DNA of 64,000 nt. It comes from Caulobacter sp. 32-67-35 (GTDB lineage: Bacteria; Pseudomonadota; Alphaproteobacteria; Caulobacterales; Caulobacteraceae). Both the position numbers and the translations under genes were made by a program. Positions 23,914-35,710 of the stretch are shown here, one piece after another; position 1 is the first letter of the stretch; every line of letters starts with the position of its first letter. The DNA is taken from NCBI GenBank assembly GCA_002280875.1, contig NCEV01000006.1, forward strand, positions 35,710 to 99,709. Reading direction: 5' to 3'. The notes beneath the pieces were generated by a model. That model saw nothing but the letters and a program-made list of their open reading frames with translations. It ran no database searches and was not told the DNA's origin.

Positions 23914-25632
23914 CTAGGCGGCGTCGTGCAGCGCCTCGGCGCGCGGCGCGTCGGGGTCGACGGCGCGGGCGATGGCGTTGATCAGGGCGGCCGGCTTGAC
24001 CGGTTTGCCCAGATGATCGTTGAAGCCCATCTCCAGAAAGCGCTCGCGGTCGCCCGCCATGGTCGAGGCCGTCAGGGCGATGACCGGCAGGGCGGGATCA
24101 CCGGCCGCGCCCGAACGGATCGCCTCCAGCGCCGTGATGCCGTCCATCACCGGCATGTTGATGTCCATCAGCACGCAGTCGAAGTGGCCGTCCGCCAAGG
24201 CGTCCAGCGCCGCCTGTCCGTGATCGACCACGGTCAGGGACAGCCCTGTGGCTTCCAGCATGGTCTGGACCACCAGCTGGTTGATTTCATTGTCCTCGGC
24301 CATCAGTACGCGGATCGAGGCCATCGCGCCTTCGCGTTCGTCCTCGGCCGGATTCGCAGCGAGCTGGGGCTCGGCGATCGGCGCGCGGATGCTGAACTTG
24401 AAGCAGGCGCCGGTCTTGGACGGCTCCAGCGTCAGGTCTCCGCCCATCTGGCGGGCCAGGGCGCGGGAGATCGTCAGCCCAAGGCCGACGCCGCCATGCC
24501 GGCGCGAGATCGTGTCATCGGCCTGGGTGAAGCTCTCAAAGACCCGGTCTGTCGCTTCGGGCGGTACGCCCGGGCCGGTGTCGCGCACGGCAAAGACGAT
24601 GGCGCGCCGTCCCTCGATCTCAGGGACCGGGCAATGAACATGAACCTCGACGCCGCCCTCGGTCGTAAACTTCAGGGCGTTGGAGATCAGGTTGGTCAAC
24701 ACCTGCCTGATGCGCAGGGCGTCACCCAGGATCCAGGCGGGGGCGTCGGCGTCGAACCGCAGGGCGATGTCCAGGTTCTTGACCATGGCGACGTCGCGCC
24801 AGGCGTCGACAACATCGCGCACGGTCTCTTCCAGCCTGAACGGCGCAGGCGTCAGCTCGACCTTGCCCGCCTCGATACGCGACAGGTCCAGCACGTCATT
24901 GAGCAGTTGCATCAGGTTGTCGCCGGACCGGATCATCAGCCGGACCTGCTCGCGCTGGGTCTCGTTGAGGCCCGAGCGCGACAGCGCGTGGGCCATGCCC
25001 AGCAGGCCGTTCATCGGCGTACGCAGCTCATGGCTGGTGACGGCGATGAAGGTCGATTTGGCGCGGGTGGCTTCCAGGGCCCGCTCGCGTTCTTCGCGCA
25101 GGCCGTTGGTCAGCTCGTCCATGCGCCGGGCGGCGGCGCGGTTGGCGATCATCGTATTGATCGTGCTCAGCGTCACGATCAGCAGGCCCCAGCGCGCCGT
25201 CTGCGGACCGATGCCCTGCGCGTCATAGAAGAAGAACGGAAACACGATCAGGCTGGTCAGGGGCGCGACGCCGCTGACCGCGATCAGGGTCCACGGCTGA
25301 TGGCGGAAATTCTGGGTGTAGACGATCTGACCGACCCAGACCGCGAGGGCCGCCAGCTTTAAGTCGGCGATGTCGGACAGCCACAGCATGGCGGCCAGTC
25401 CGGACCAGGTGATGTTGATCGGCAGGGCGGCCAGAACAAAGGCCGCGCGCAGGACGGGCGAGCCGGTGACGCCGGGCCTGAACCTGCGGGTCGCCAAACG
25501 CGCCAGGCCTTCGCCGGCCAGAAGGCAGGCCAGCCAGGCCATCGCCGTGGGCAGCCCCAGCGCGGGCGCCATGACGACGGACGCCAGAAGGGCCGAGATG
25601 AGACGCGACGGCAGCAGGCGATGGGTATCCAT
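23914..25632 (-). CDS. hybrid sensor histidine kinase/response regulator
   Basis: 572 residues from ATG 25632 (GAGG five bases upstream); the TTG at 25683 with AGGA is an alternative. The N-terminal 170 residues contain about five to six membrane helices without a periplasmic domain. Then a coiled linker (REERERALEATRAKS), HisKA with phospho-acceptor His in VTSHELRTPMNG, HATPase (NLISNALKFT, DTGPGVPPEA, GVGLGLTISRALA) and a C-terminal receiver with acceptor Asp in CVLMDINMPVMDG and Lys in HLGKPVKP. No output domain, so the phosphate goes onward to a phosphotransferase. Similar in layout to the kinase at 38770-40569. Confidence 0.92.
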   Translation of the reverse strand: MDTHRLLPSRLISALLASVVMAPALGLPTAMAWLACLLAGEGLARLATRRFRPGVTGSPVLRAAFVLAALPINITWSGLAAMLWLSDIADLKLAALAVWVGQIVYTQNFRHQPWTLIAVSGVAPLTSLIVFPFFFYDAQGIGPQTARWGLLIVTLSTINTMIANRAAARRMDELTNGLREERERALEATRAKSTFIAVTSHELRTPMNGLLGMAHALSRSGLNETQREQVRLMIRSGDNLMQLLNDVLDLSRIEAGKVELTPAPFRLEETVRDVVDAWRDVAMVKNLDIALRFDADAPAWILGDALRIRQVLTNLISNALKFTTEGGVEVHVHCPVPEIEGRRAIVFAVRDTGPGVPPEATDRVFESFTQADDTISRRHGGVGLGLTISRALARQMGGDLTLEPSKTGACFKFSIRAPIAEPQLAANPAEDEREGAMASIRVLMAEDNEINQLVVQTMLEATGLSLTVVDHGQAALDALADGHFDCVLMDINMPVMDGITALEAIRSGAAGDPALPVIALTASTMAGDRERFLEMGFNDHLGKPVKPAALINAIARAVDPDAPRAEALHDAA

Positions 25633-25924
25633 CGCCACCTCGTCCAGCCGTTCGTCGGCCCAAGGGGATTGCAGCAAGCGCAAGGAATTGTCCTGATGGG
25701 GCCAGGGCGGCCGCCGAGCGCCAAGGATACTCTTTTAGGGGAAACGAGACCTTGAGGCGGCCTGCGACGGATCAGCGCGGGCGCGAGCCGGGCGCCCCGA
25801 CGCAACCTTACGCCGTTCGGCGAACGCCAAGATGATCGCCCGGTGCGCGCGGCGCGTTGCGCGGACAAGCTCCGCCCGATAGCTTCTCCCGCATAACAAG
25901 AAGCCTTTCGGGAGAGCCAGTTCG

Positions 25925-28712
<2,788 letters not shown>

Positions 28713-28717
<5 letters not shown>

Positions 28718-28757
28718 AGCATTTTTCGATCCAACTGGATCGATGAAATGCTCTAGC
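28713..28757. repeat. 45-bp inverted repeat, likely interspersed repeat and bidirectional terminator
   Basis: GCTAGAGCAT...ATGCTCTAGC with inner arms CGATCCA/TGGATCG: nearly complete self-complementarity over 45 bases. It lies exactly between the convergent stops of the synthetase fusion and the MBL gene, includes the stop codon TAG of the former, and resembles the AGAGCATTTT...AAATGCTCT elements scattered through alphaproteobacterial genomes. Confidence 0.7.
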
Positions 28758-28760
28758 GGC

Positions 28761-29651
28761 TCAAGGCAGCCTGTACGTCGCGTCCAGGTCGGGAGCGCCG
28801 TCGCACAGCACTCGGCCCTCGCGCGCCAACTGTTGCATATGGGCCAGGACCGACATGGCGGCGGCCGGATGCAGGCGCGGATCGACGGCGGCGTAGAGCG
28901 ACGGCACCATCGCCCTGATCTGCGTATGGCCGGCGGCGAGGGCGTCCAGGATCTGGACCTCGCGCGCGCGCCGATGGGCGATATAGGCGGCGATGAACGG
29001 TTCGACGTCGCGCACGGGCGCGCCATGGGTGGGCCACAGGGTGTCGAAGCTCCGCGCCTTCACCTTCTCCAGGCTTGCGAAATAGTCGCCCATGTCGCCG
29101 TCGGGTGGGGTGATGACCGTGGTCGACCAGCCCATGATGTGATCGCCGCAGAAGAGCGCGTTCTCTTCCTTCAGGGCAAAACAGACATGGTTGGAGGTGT
29201 GGCCGGGGGTCGTGATCGCCTCCAGCGTCCAGCCGGGTCCCGACAGCACCTGGCCGTCGGCCAGTTCGACATCGGGCGTGAAGCGGCCGTCGGCGCCTTC
29301 CTCAAGTCCAGCATGCGCTTCGCCGTGATCCGCCGGGGCCGCGCGGCCATAGATTGTGGCGCCGGTCAGCTCGGCCAGGGGGCGGGCAAGGGGCGAGTGG
29401 TCCAGATGGTGGTGGGTGACCAGGATATGGGTCACGCGCTCGCCCTTGACCGCCGCCAGCAGCGCCTCGAGATGTTCGGCGATCTCCGGGCCGGGATCGA
29501 TCACCGCCACCTCGCCCGAGCCGACGATATAGACCCCGGTGCCGGTATAGGTGAACGGCCCCGGATTGCGGGCGATCACCCGGCGGATCAGCGGCGAGAC
29601 CTGGTCGCAGCGGCCGTACTCGAACTCGATCTCACGAACATAGGGGATCAT
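28761..29651 (-). CDS. MBL-fold metallo-hydrolase
   Basis: 296 residues. The metal-binding motif HxHxDH is present as H80-H82-D84-H85 (VTHHHLDHS), with further ligands in TTPGHTSNHVCF and FCGDHIMGWSTT, and the C-terminal winged-helix-like segment found in the LACTB2 (beta-lactamase-like protein 2) branch. This subgroup includes hydrolases of thioesters, esters and RNA; beta-lactam hydrolysis is unlikely. Convergent with the acyl-CoA synthetase fusion. It may act in CoA-ester metabolism by proximity only, which is weak evidence. Confidence 0.88.
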   Translation of the reverse strand: MIPYVREIEFEYGRCDQVSPLIRRVIARNPGPFTYTGTGVYIVGSGEVAVIDPGPEIAEHLEALLAAVKGERVTHILVTHHHLDHSPLARPLAELTGATIYGRAAPADHGEAHAGLEEGADGRFTPDVELADGQVLSGPGWTLEAITTPGHTSNHVCFALKEENALFCGDHIMGWSTTVITPPDGDMGDYFASLEKVKARSFDTLWPTHGAPVRDVEPFIAAYIAHRRAREVQILDALAAGHTQIRAMVPSLYAAVDPRLHPAAAMSVLAHMQQLAREGRVLCDGAPDLDATYRLP

Positions 29652-29710
29652 CGCTGTCTCCGGCGCGGGTCTTGCGGTTGAGCCTTCCAGGAACCCCTGG
29701 AGGACTGGTC

Positions 29711-29851
29711 ATGGTGGCCGATGCGGCGATTTTTGTCTCAAAACGGCTCCAGCGCGTGGCCTTCGCCATTCTGTGTCTCGTCATGGCCCAGTTCGTCCTG
29801 GCCAGCTGCGAGGCCGAACAGTCGCCGATGGCCGCCCGGGTCTCGCTCTAG
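29711..29851 (+). CDS. tiny putative lipoprotein, 46 residues
   Basis: ATG 29711 with GGAGG at ideal spacing. N-terminal basic part (VSKRLQR), hydrophobic core (VAFAILCLVMAQFVL) and a lipobox LASC with Cys33, leaving only 13 residues after the predicted lipid cysteine. This is the size and layout of entericidin-like or small anchoring lipoproteins, but no family is recognised. Upstream gap to the divergent MBL gene is 59 bp. Confidence 0.6.
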   Translation: MVADAAIFVSKRLQRVAFAILCLVMAQFVLASCEAEQSPMAARVSL

Positions 29852-29866
29852 TTTCGCCTTGGCCCA

Positions 29867-30277
29867 TCAGCCGGGCAGCACGGCGGAAAGATCATAGCCG
29901 GCCGCCGCGCCCTGGCGGACCAGGGTCTCGCGATCGCTTGCGCCCGACAGGGCCTGGCCGATGGACCAGGTGACGATCGAGCGGGTTCCTGACCGACAGA
30001 AGGCCAGTACCGGCCCGCCGGCGGCGTCCGCGGCGCGCTGGACGGCCTCGACCTGGCTTGGCCCGGGCCCGCCCACAACCGGAATGTGGACATAGTCCAG
30101 ACCGGCGGCGCGCGCCGCCGCCTCGAGGGCGGCGCTGGACGGTTGGTTGGGATCTTCGCCGTCCGGCCGATTGTTGATCACCAGCACGAATCCCTCGGCC
30201 GCAGCGCGGGCCATGTCAGCCTCCGTGACCTGCGGGCTGACGAAGAGGGATTCGGTGACGCGCCGGAAGTCGCTCAT
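29867..30277 (-). CDS. TIGR01244/DUF442 family phosphatase-like protein
   Basis: 136 residues from ATG 30277 (an in-frame TTG at 30292 is the only alternative and has no good SD). Contains the cysteine phosphatase loop C-X5-R in FCRSGTRS and the family start FRRVTESLFVSPQVTEAD, with VINNRPDGEDPNQP. In other bacteria this domain is fused to MBL persulfide dioxygenases (Blh) and acts in sulfide response, or stands alone. Here it stands alone, 215 bp from an MBL gene on the same strand, but the MBL gene is of another branch. Role uncertain: protein-tyrosine-phosphatase-like or sulfurtransferase-like. Confidence 0.82.
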   Translation of the reverse strand: MSDFRRVTESLFVSPQVTEADMARAAAEGFVLVINNRPDGEDPNQPSSAALEAAARAAGLDYVHIPVVGGPGPSQVEAVQRAADAAGGPVLAFCRSGTRSIVTWSIGQALSGASDRETLVRQGAAAGYDLSAVLPG

Positions 30278-30292
30278 GGAGGGCTCGCTCAA

Positions 30293-30885
30293 CTGACTGA
30301 CCTGCTCGCCACGGGGGCGGCGACAGGCCGGCCATCATCACGAGCCGCAGGCGCCATGGCAACGAGCATTACGGCCTGAATGTGCCCTGGAAACGATCAT
30401 ATGCTGAAATCAATACGCAGAAATCATCGGTTCAAGGGGTGGAAAACACCGTTATTTTGGCGATGAATTGGAATGTGGTTCTGCGTTGTCAAGATTGCCG
30501 AGGTGGATTTTGCCGCAATCCATAGTGTCGAGATAGCGACGTTCCGTGACGGTACGCTGGCGAAATTTTCCCGTTAAACCAAGGTTCTAGGGCGATCTTG
30601 GCCCGTCCCGGACGGGGCTGCGTCCAATGGTCCGAGCCTCTATGACCAGAATGGGGCGACCGTGTTGCGTTTATGCGACAGCGGTGAGCGATGTGGGTTA
30701 CCGCGTTGTAATGTCAATTGACCCAAAACTGTCATGGCTCCTAACGTCCCCCGCAACCGGGGAAATGTTTTCCGGGACACCAGTAATCTCGTGGTGCACT
30801 TGGCGCGGATTTCCGCGCACACCGGACAAACGTTTCTTCAGGGGCCAGTCCGGCCGTCGCGCTGCACCATGCTAGAGGGGATAGA
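30293..30885. other. about 590-bp leader/promoter region of the TonB-dependent receptor
   Basis: Lower in GC than its neighbours between 30390 and 30560. It holds several GC hairpins: CCGTCC-C-GGACGG near 30605-30617, and GCGCGGA-TTT-CCGCGC near 30810. I checked for B12 and TPP riboswitch boxes and found none. A frame at 30627-30875 has no coding character. The SD AGGGGAT lies at 30876-30882. The length suggests a long 5' untranslated region or multiple operators. Confidence 0.4.
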
Positions 30886-33800
30886 ATGAACATGAATTCC
30901 ACGAAGGGTAGCGTCCGAGCGCGTCTGCTGACGTCGACGCTGCTGGCAGGCCTCGCGTCGATCGCGACGCCGCTGGCGATCACGACCATCGCCACGGCGG
31001 TTCCGACCCTGGCCAGCGCTCAGGACTACACCAGCGGTTCGCTGTCGGGCACCGTGCTTGACGCCAACGGCGCTCCGGTCTCCGGCGCCGCCGTCACCGT
31101 GAAGTCGAACGCCCAGGGCTTCACCCGCTCGTTCACCACGGACGGCAGCGGTCAGTTCCGCAGCTCGGCCCTGCCGGCCGGCAGCTACTCGGTGTCGATC
31201 AGCAAGGAAGGCTTCCAGCCGACCAGCGACGGCGCCCTCAACGTCCGCGCCGGTGGTGAAGCAGGCTACAACTTCACGCTCGCCTCGGCTGACGCCGCGG
31301 TTTCGGAAGTGGTCGTCACCGCCACCGCCAACCCGCAGCTCGACTTCTCGCAAACCACGACCGGTCTGTCGATCGACGTCGAAGACCTGCAAAAGCAAGT
31401 TCCGGTCGGCCGCAACGTCACGGCCCTGACCCTGCTGGCTCCCGGCACCGTCGAAGGTTCGTCGACCAACTTCCGCGGTCAGACCTCGATCAGCGGCGCC
31501 TCGGTCGCTGAAAACGCGTTCTTCCTGAACGGCCTGAACATCACGAACTTCGACAACTACATCGGCGCGTCCACCGTGCCGTTCGAGTTCTACAAGTCCG
31601 TCGAAGTGAAGACCGGCGGCTACGCTGCCGAGTACGGTCGCGCCACCGGCGGTATCGTCAACGCCGTGTCGAAGTCGGGTTCGAACGACTTCATGTTCGG
31701 CATCCACGGCAACTGGTCGCCTGACTCGCTGGAAGACAGCCAGAAGGACACCTACCAGACCCGCGGCAAGCTGCGTAAGACCAACAACAAGGACATCGTC
31801 TTTGAAGCTGGCGGCCCGATCATTGAAGACCGTCTGTTCTTCTACGGCCTGGCTCAGCTGCGCGACAACGAATCCGTCTTCGCCTCGAAGGCGACCGGTT
31901 CGTACAACATCGAGACCGGCAGCGACCCGTTCTACGGCCTGAAGCTCGACGGCTACATCACCGACCGTCAGCACCTCGAATTCACGCTGATCGACACCCA
32001 GCGCGTCACGAAGCGCAAGAGCTTCGCCTATACCTACAACTCGGCCACCGACACCGACACGATCGGCGCCGAACTGCCGGGCACGCGCTTTGAAGACGGC
32101 GCCACCAGCTACGTCGCCAAGTACACCGGCAGCTTCACCGATTGGCTGACGATCTCGGCGGCCTACGGCCTCAACAAGGACCGTAACGCCACGAAGTCGG
32201 CTCTGGGTGGTTCGCCGCTCGTTCAGTCGTCGATCCTGGCCAATGGCGCCACCCTGACCCGCCGCGTCAGCTTCCAGAACTCGGCAGCCCAAGACGCGCC
32301 GCGCACCACCACGCGCGAATTCTACCGCGCTGACGTCGACCTGTACTTCAAGCTGCTGGGCGATCACCACATCCGCGCCGGTTTCGACCGCGAAGATCTG
32401 ACCCTGATCCACCAGTCGCAGCGCAACGGCGGCGGCAACTACGTCTATCGTGAAGGCTCGGCCACCGACCCGCGCGGCGTGCCTGCCGGCCGCTACTATC
32501 TCGACGTCCGCACCTTCACCGGCGGCGGCTCCTACACCGCGAAGAACCAGGCCATCTACCTGCAAGACTCGTGGGACGTCCTGCCCAACCTGACCCTGAA
32601 CCTGGGCGTTCGTCGCGACCAGTTCCAGAACCGCGGCATCAACCTCGGCGGCGTCAAGGGCGGCGTCTTTGTCGACTTCGACAACGAAATCGCCTTCCGC
32701 CTCGGCGCGACCTGGGATCCGACCAACGACGGCCGCAACAAGATCTTCGCCAACTACGGCCGCTACTATCTGCCGGTCGCGACGAACACCTCGTATCGTC
32801 AGGCCTCGGCCATCCTGGACCAAAGCGCGTTCTTCCTGCAGCCGGCCGGCTTCCAGCTGTACCTGCCGGGCACGACCACGGTTAACACCGCTCAGGTCAA
32901 CCCGATCTCGGGTCTGCCGATCGCGGGTCTCGGCACGCAGATCACCGGCTTCGCCAACTCTGCCATCTGCCTTCCGGGCGGCGTGGGCGCTGCGGGCGTC
33001 CGGGGTTGTACGGTTCGCAACAACGGCACCGTCCAGCCGTTCGCCGCCAACATCAGCCAGAACCTGAAGTCGACGGCCGATGACGAATACATCCTCGGCT
33101 ACGAGCACCGCTTCGACTCGCTGTGGAAAGCCGGCGCTACGCTGACCTTCCGCAAGTCGCTGCGCGCGGCCGATGACGTCGCCGTCGACACCGCCGTCGT
33201 CGCGTACTGCGAAGCCAATGGCATCGCCAATTGCGCGGACGTGTACAGCGGCTTCCACCAGTACACGATCATCAACCCGGGTCTGGCTCAAACCATCACC
33301 CTGGCCGATCCGCTGCCGGGCGAAACCACCGTTCGCACCATCGACTTCACCGCTGAACAGCTGAAGTACCCGAAGGTCGATCGTCAGTACATCGCGCTGC
33401 AGCTGCAGTTCGACCGTGCTTTCGATGGCAAGTGGGCGCTGAACGGTTCGTACACCCTCTCGGAATCGAAGGGTAACTACGAAGGCTACGTGAAGACCGA
33501 CTACGCCGGTGGTCAAACCGACGCCGGCATCACCGCCGACTTCGACACCCCCGGCCTGACCGAAGGCGCCTACGGCCTGCTCCCCAACCACCGGGCGCAC
33601 ACCTTCAAGGCCTTCGGTTCGTATCAGGTCACCGACCAGATCCTGGTCGGCGCCAACGCCCTGGTCACCTCGGGTCGCAAGTATGGTTGCATGGGCTTCA
33701 ACCCCAACGACCCGATCCTGAACTCGGCCTACGGCGCGCTGTCGCACTACTGCAACGGCGTCTCCTCGCCGCGCGGTTCGGTGTTCAGCGACCCCTGGAC

Positions 33801-34029
33801 CTATCGCCTCGACCTGTCGGCCCGCTACACCGTGCCGTCGTTCGGCTTCCTGCCGGAAAACGGTCTGACCCTGCGCGCCGACGTCTTCAACGTGTTCAAC
33901 ACGCGCAAGACCGTCGAAAGCAACGAGTTCGGCGAACTGGATAGCGGCGCGACCAACGTCAACTTCCAGGCTCCGCTGGCCTATATGACCCCGCGTTCGG
34001 TGCGTCTGGGCTTCGATCTGGTCTTCTAG
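30886..34029 (+). CDS. TonB-dependent receptor with carboxypeptidase-regulatory-like N-domain (Oar type)
   Basis: 1047 residues. Signal peptide with cleavage after ASA45 (LASA-QDYTSG). Residues 50-135 form a carboxypeptidase regulatory-like beta-sandwich (GTVLDANGAPVSGAAVTVKS...GSYSVSI). The plug follows (EVVVTATANPQ; NAFFLNGLNITNFDNYIG; VKTGGYAAEYGRATGGIVNAVSKSGSNDF) and a 22-strand barrel to the C-terminal Phe (RLGFDLVF). A TonB-box-like stretch is VSEVVVTA. It imports a large nutrient across the outer membrane; the Oar/OmpA-like subgroup takes peptides or polysaccharides in other bacteria. Codon use is more biased than in neighbours (repeated GGT, TCG, GAA), a sign of high expression. Terminator at 34057. 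Confidence 0.93.
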   Translation: MNMNSTKGSVRARLLTSTLLAGLASIATPLAITTIATAVPTLASAQDYTSGSLSGTVLDANGAPVSGAAVTVKSNAQGFTRSFTTDGSGQFRSSALPAGSYSVSISKEGFQPTSDGALNVRAGGEAGYNFTLASADAAVSEVVVTATANPQLDFSQTTTGLSIDVEDLQKQVPVGRNVTALTLLAPGTVEGSSTNFRGQTSISGASVAENAFFLNGLNITNFDNYIGASTVPFEFYKSVEVKTGGYAAEYGRATGGIVNAVSKSGSNDFMFGIHGNWSPDSLEDSQKDTYQTRGKLRKTNNKDIVFEAGGPIIEDRLFFYGLAQLRDNESVFASKATGSYNIETGSDPFYGLKLDGYITDRQHLEFTLIDTQRVTKRKSFAYTYNSATDTDTIGAELPGTRFEDGATSYVAKYTGSFTDWLTISAAYGLNKDRNATKSALGGSPLVQSSILANGATLTRRVSFQNSAAQDAPRTTTREFYRADVDLYFKLLGDHHIRAGFDREDLTLIHQSQRNGGGNYVYREGSATDPRGVPAGRYYLDVRTFTGGGSYTAKNQAIYLQDSWDVLPNLTLNLGVRRDQFQNRGINLGGVKGGVFVDFDNEIAFRLGATWDPTNDGRNKIFANYGRYYLPVATNTSYRQASAILDQSAFFLQPAGFQLYLPGTTTVNTAQVNPISGLPIAGLGTQITGFANSAICLPGGVGAAGVRGCTVRNNGTVQPFAANISQNLKSTADDEYILGYEHRFDSLWKAGATLTFRKSLRAADDVAVDTAVVAYCEANGIANCADVYSGFHQYTIINPGLAQTITLADPLPGETTVRTIDFTAEQLKYPKVDRQYIALQLQFDRAFDGKWALNGSYTLSESKGNYEGYVKTDYAGGQTDAGITADFDTPGLTEGAYGLLPNHRAHTFKAFGSYQVTDQILVGANALVTSGRKYGCMGFNPNDPILNSAYGALSHYCNGVSSPRGSVFSDPWTYRLDLSARYTVPSFGFLPENGLTLRADVFNVFNTRKTVESNEFGELDSGATNVNFQAPLAYMTPRSVRLGFDLVF

Positions 34030-34056
34030 TCAGACCTGATCATCGACCAAGTCAGA

Positions 34057-34085
34057 GGGCAGGCCGCAAGGCCTGCCCTTTTTCT
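34057..34085 (+). terminator. rho-independent terminator of the TonB-dependent receptor
   Basis: GGGCAGGCC-GCAA-GGCCTGCCC followed by TTTTTCTTT. Confidence 0.94.
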
Positions 34086-34111
34086 TTGGGCCCAGACGAC
34101 CGGGCAAAGAA

Positions 34112-34144
34112 AAAGGGCGGAGACCGCGGTCTCCGCCCTTTTTC
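34112..34144. terminator. second, bidirectional terminator
   Basis: AAAGGGCGGAGACC-GC-GGTCTCCGCCCTTTTTC with A-run on the left and T-run on the right, so it can end both the rightward receptor transcript and the leftward sulfotransferase transcript. Confidence 0.9.
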
Positions 34145-34161
34145 GTGGGGTGCTGGCAGGG

Positions 34162-35628
34162 TCAGCTCGGCCTTGAGCCATAGGCCTCGAAGAACGGCTG
34201 CATATGCTGGCTGTAGCGCCGCCAGGCGCCGATGCCGCGCACGTTCAACGGCTGGCGCACCTGGCTGGAGCTCGAGGTTGTCACGGCGCGCTCCGTCAGG
34301 TGGAAGTCGCGCACGCCGGCCTGGAACGGCAGGCCGCAATGCTCAAGGATCCTGGCGATCCAGGTCTCGGGGTCTTTGACCAGGTCCTCATAGGGCACGG
34401 TGAGGATGGCGTCGGGGAACTGCTGGGTCCAATGGGCGTGCAGTCTGTCCTCGTCCGCGAAGTGGGCGCCGATATCGCGCATCGACCAGGCCCAGTTCAG
34501 CCCGCCGACAAAATGGCTCCTGAAGCACGAGAGGGCCGAGTCGGCCGGATCGCGCCGCAGCCAGACGAACCTGGCTTTGGGCAGGACGTGATGGATCAGG
34601 CCCACCATGCGGGTGTGGTTCAGGGTCTTGTCGACGATGCGGCCCTCGGGGCCGAAGCGTTCATCCAGCAGGTGCAGATAGACCCGCCCAAACAGCGTCC
34701 AGACATTCTCCGTGCCGGGGAAGAAGGCCAGCCGCGATACGTCGGACGGCGCATAGCCGCCCAGGGCCATGGTCGCCGCCCGGAACAGGTTCAGCTCGGC
34801 CCCATCCTTGACGCCGCTATGGCTGGCCAGAATCTGCTCGACCAGGGTGGTGCCCGAACGCGGCAGGCCCAGCACGAAGATCGGACGGTCGCTGTCCGCC
34901 GCGCTGGGCGGCAGCTTGGCCAGGCTTTCGCGGGTGAAGCCGGCGATCACCTGATCGACAAAGTCACGCGAGGCGGCAAGGTTGGGCGGGTTCAAGGCCC
35001 GGGCTGCACGGGCCCCGGCCTCGTAGGCCGCAAAAGCCGCATCGACATCGCCGATGTCGTCCAGGGCCTTGCCCAAGGCAAAGTTCAGACTGCTGGGCGT
35101 AGCCGGATCGGTCGACGCGATCACGGCCTTCAGCGCAGCGATGTCGGGGTCGTCTTCCGTGAAGCGCTTCAGGTCCGCGATCGCCAGCCACGCCGCGCCG
35201 GCCAGCGCCGGCTGCGGGTCCAGGGCCAGGACGGCGCGCAGATCGGCCAGGGCGGCTTCGGTCTGGCCCAGCTGAGCCTGGCATGTGCCCAGCAGCAGGT
35301 ACAGGCGCGGATCGGCGGGGGCGTTGGGCAGGAAGGCGCGGGTGGCCTTGGCCGCGCCCTCGATGCGGCCGCATTGCGCCAGCAGGGCGCCGTATTCCAG
35401 GCGGCGTTCGACATCATAGGGCTTCAGCGCCACATAGCGCCGGATGGCCGCCAGGGCGACGGAGACCTCGCCCAGGGTGGCCGCCAGGCGGGCCACAGCG
35501 CCCCAGTCGTCGCCGAGGGCCGCGTCCTCGGCGTTCAGCCGGGCCAGCAGGCCGGCCGCATAGTCGCGATCACGCGCCTGAAAGGCGCGCACGGCCTCGG
35601 CCAGGAGGTCTGAGGCGCTCGGGGTCAT
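34162..35628 (-). CDS. TPR-repeat sulfotransferase
   Basis: 488 residues. The N-terminal 190 residues are tetratricopeptide repeats (ALAAIRRYVALKPYDVERRLEYGALLAQCGR; PADPRLYLLLGTCQAQLGQTEAALADLRAVLALDPQ). The C-terminal part is a PAPS sulfotransferase: 5'-phosphosulfate loop FVLGLPRSGTTLVEQILASH, DKTLNHTRMVGLI, the 3'-phosphate-binding region FVWLRRDPADSALSCFRSHF and the end motif FHLTERAVTTSSSSQVRQPL. It transfers sulfate from PAPS to an unknown acceptor; TPRs may hold a protein or carbohydrate partner. Such TPR-sulfotransferases are common in Caulobacteraceae and sphingomonads. Confidence 0.9.
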   Translation of the reverse strand: MTPSASDLLAEAVRAFQARDRDYAAGLLARLNAEDAALGDDWGAVARLAATLGEVSVALAAIRRYVALKPYDVERRLEYGALLAQCGRIEGAAKATRAFLPNAPADPRLYLLLGTCQAQLGQTEAALADLRAVLALDPQPALAGAAWLAIADLKRFTEDDPDIAALKAVIASTDPATPSSLNFALGKALDDIGDVDAAFAAYEAGARAARALNPPNLAASRDFVDQVIAGFTRESLAKLPPSAADSDRPIFVLGLPRSGTTLVEQILASHSGVKDGAELNLFRAATMALGGYAPSDVSRLAFFPGTENVWTLFGRVYLHLLDERFGPEGRIVDKTLNHTRMVGLIHHVLPKARFVWLRRDPADSALSCFRSHFVGGLNWAWSMRDIGAHFADEDRLHAHWTQQFPDAILTVPYEDLVKDPETWIARILEHCGLPFQAGVRDFHLTERAVTTSSSSQVRQPLNVRGIGAWRRYSQHMQPFFEAYGSRPS

Positions 35629-35710
35629 GGCAGATAATCCGGAAACATGGACGTGAGTGGCGAGGGCCGCGGACGGCGACGCCGGGGCGCCGTCCGTCCG
35701 CGATCAGGGT

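Noticed and set aside
30627-30875. 82-codon plus-strand frame in front of the TonB-dependent receptor
   Set aside because: Cys/Trp/Arg-rich random composition, no SD; part of the promoter and leader region.
30838-33747. A 969-codon minus-strand frame opposite the TonB-dependent receptor
   Set aside because: Same codon-bias shadow; the receptor on the plus strand has signal peptide, plug and barrel.
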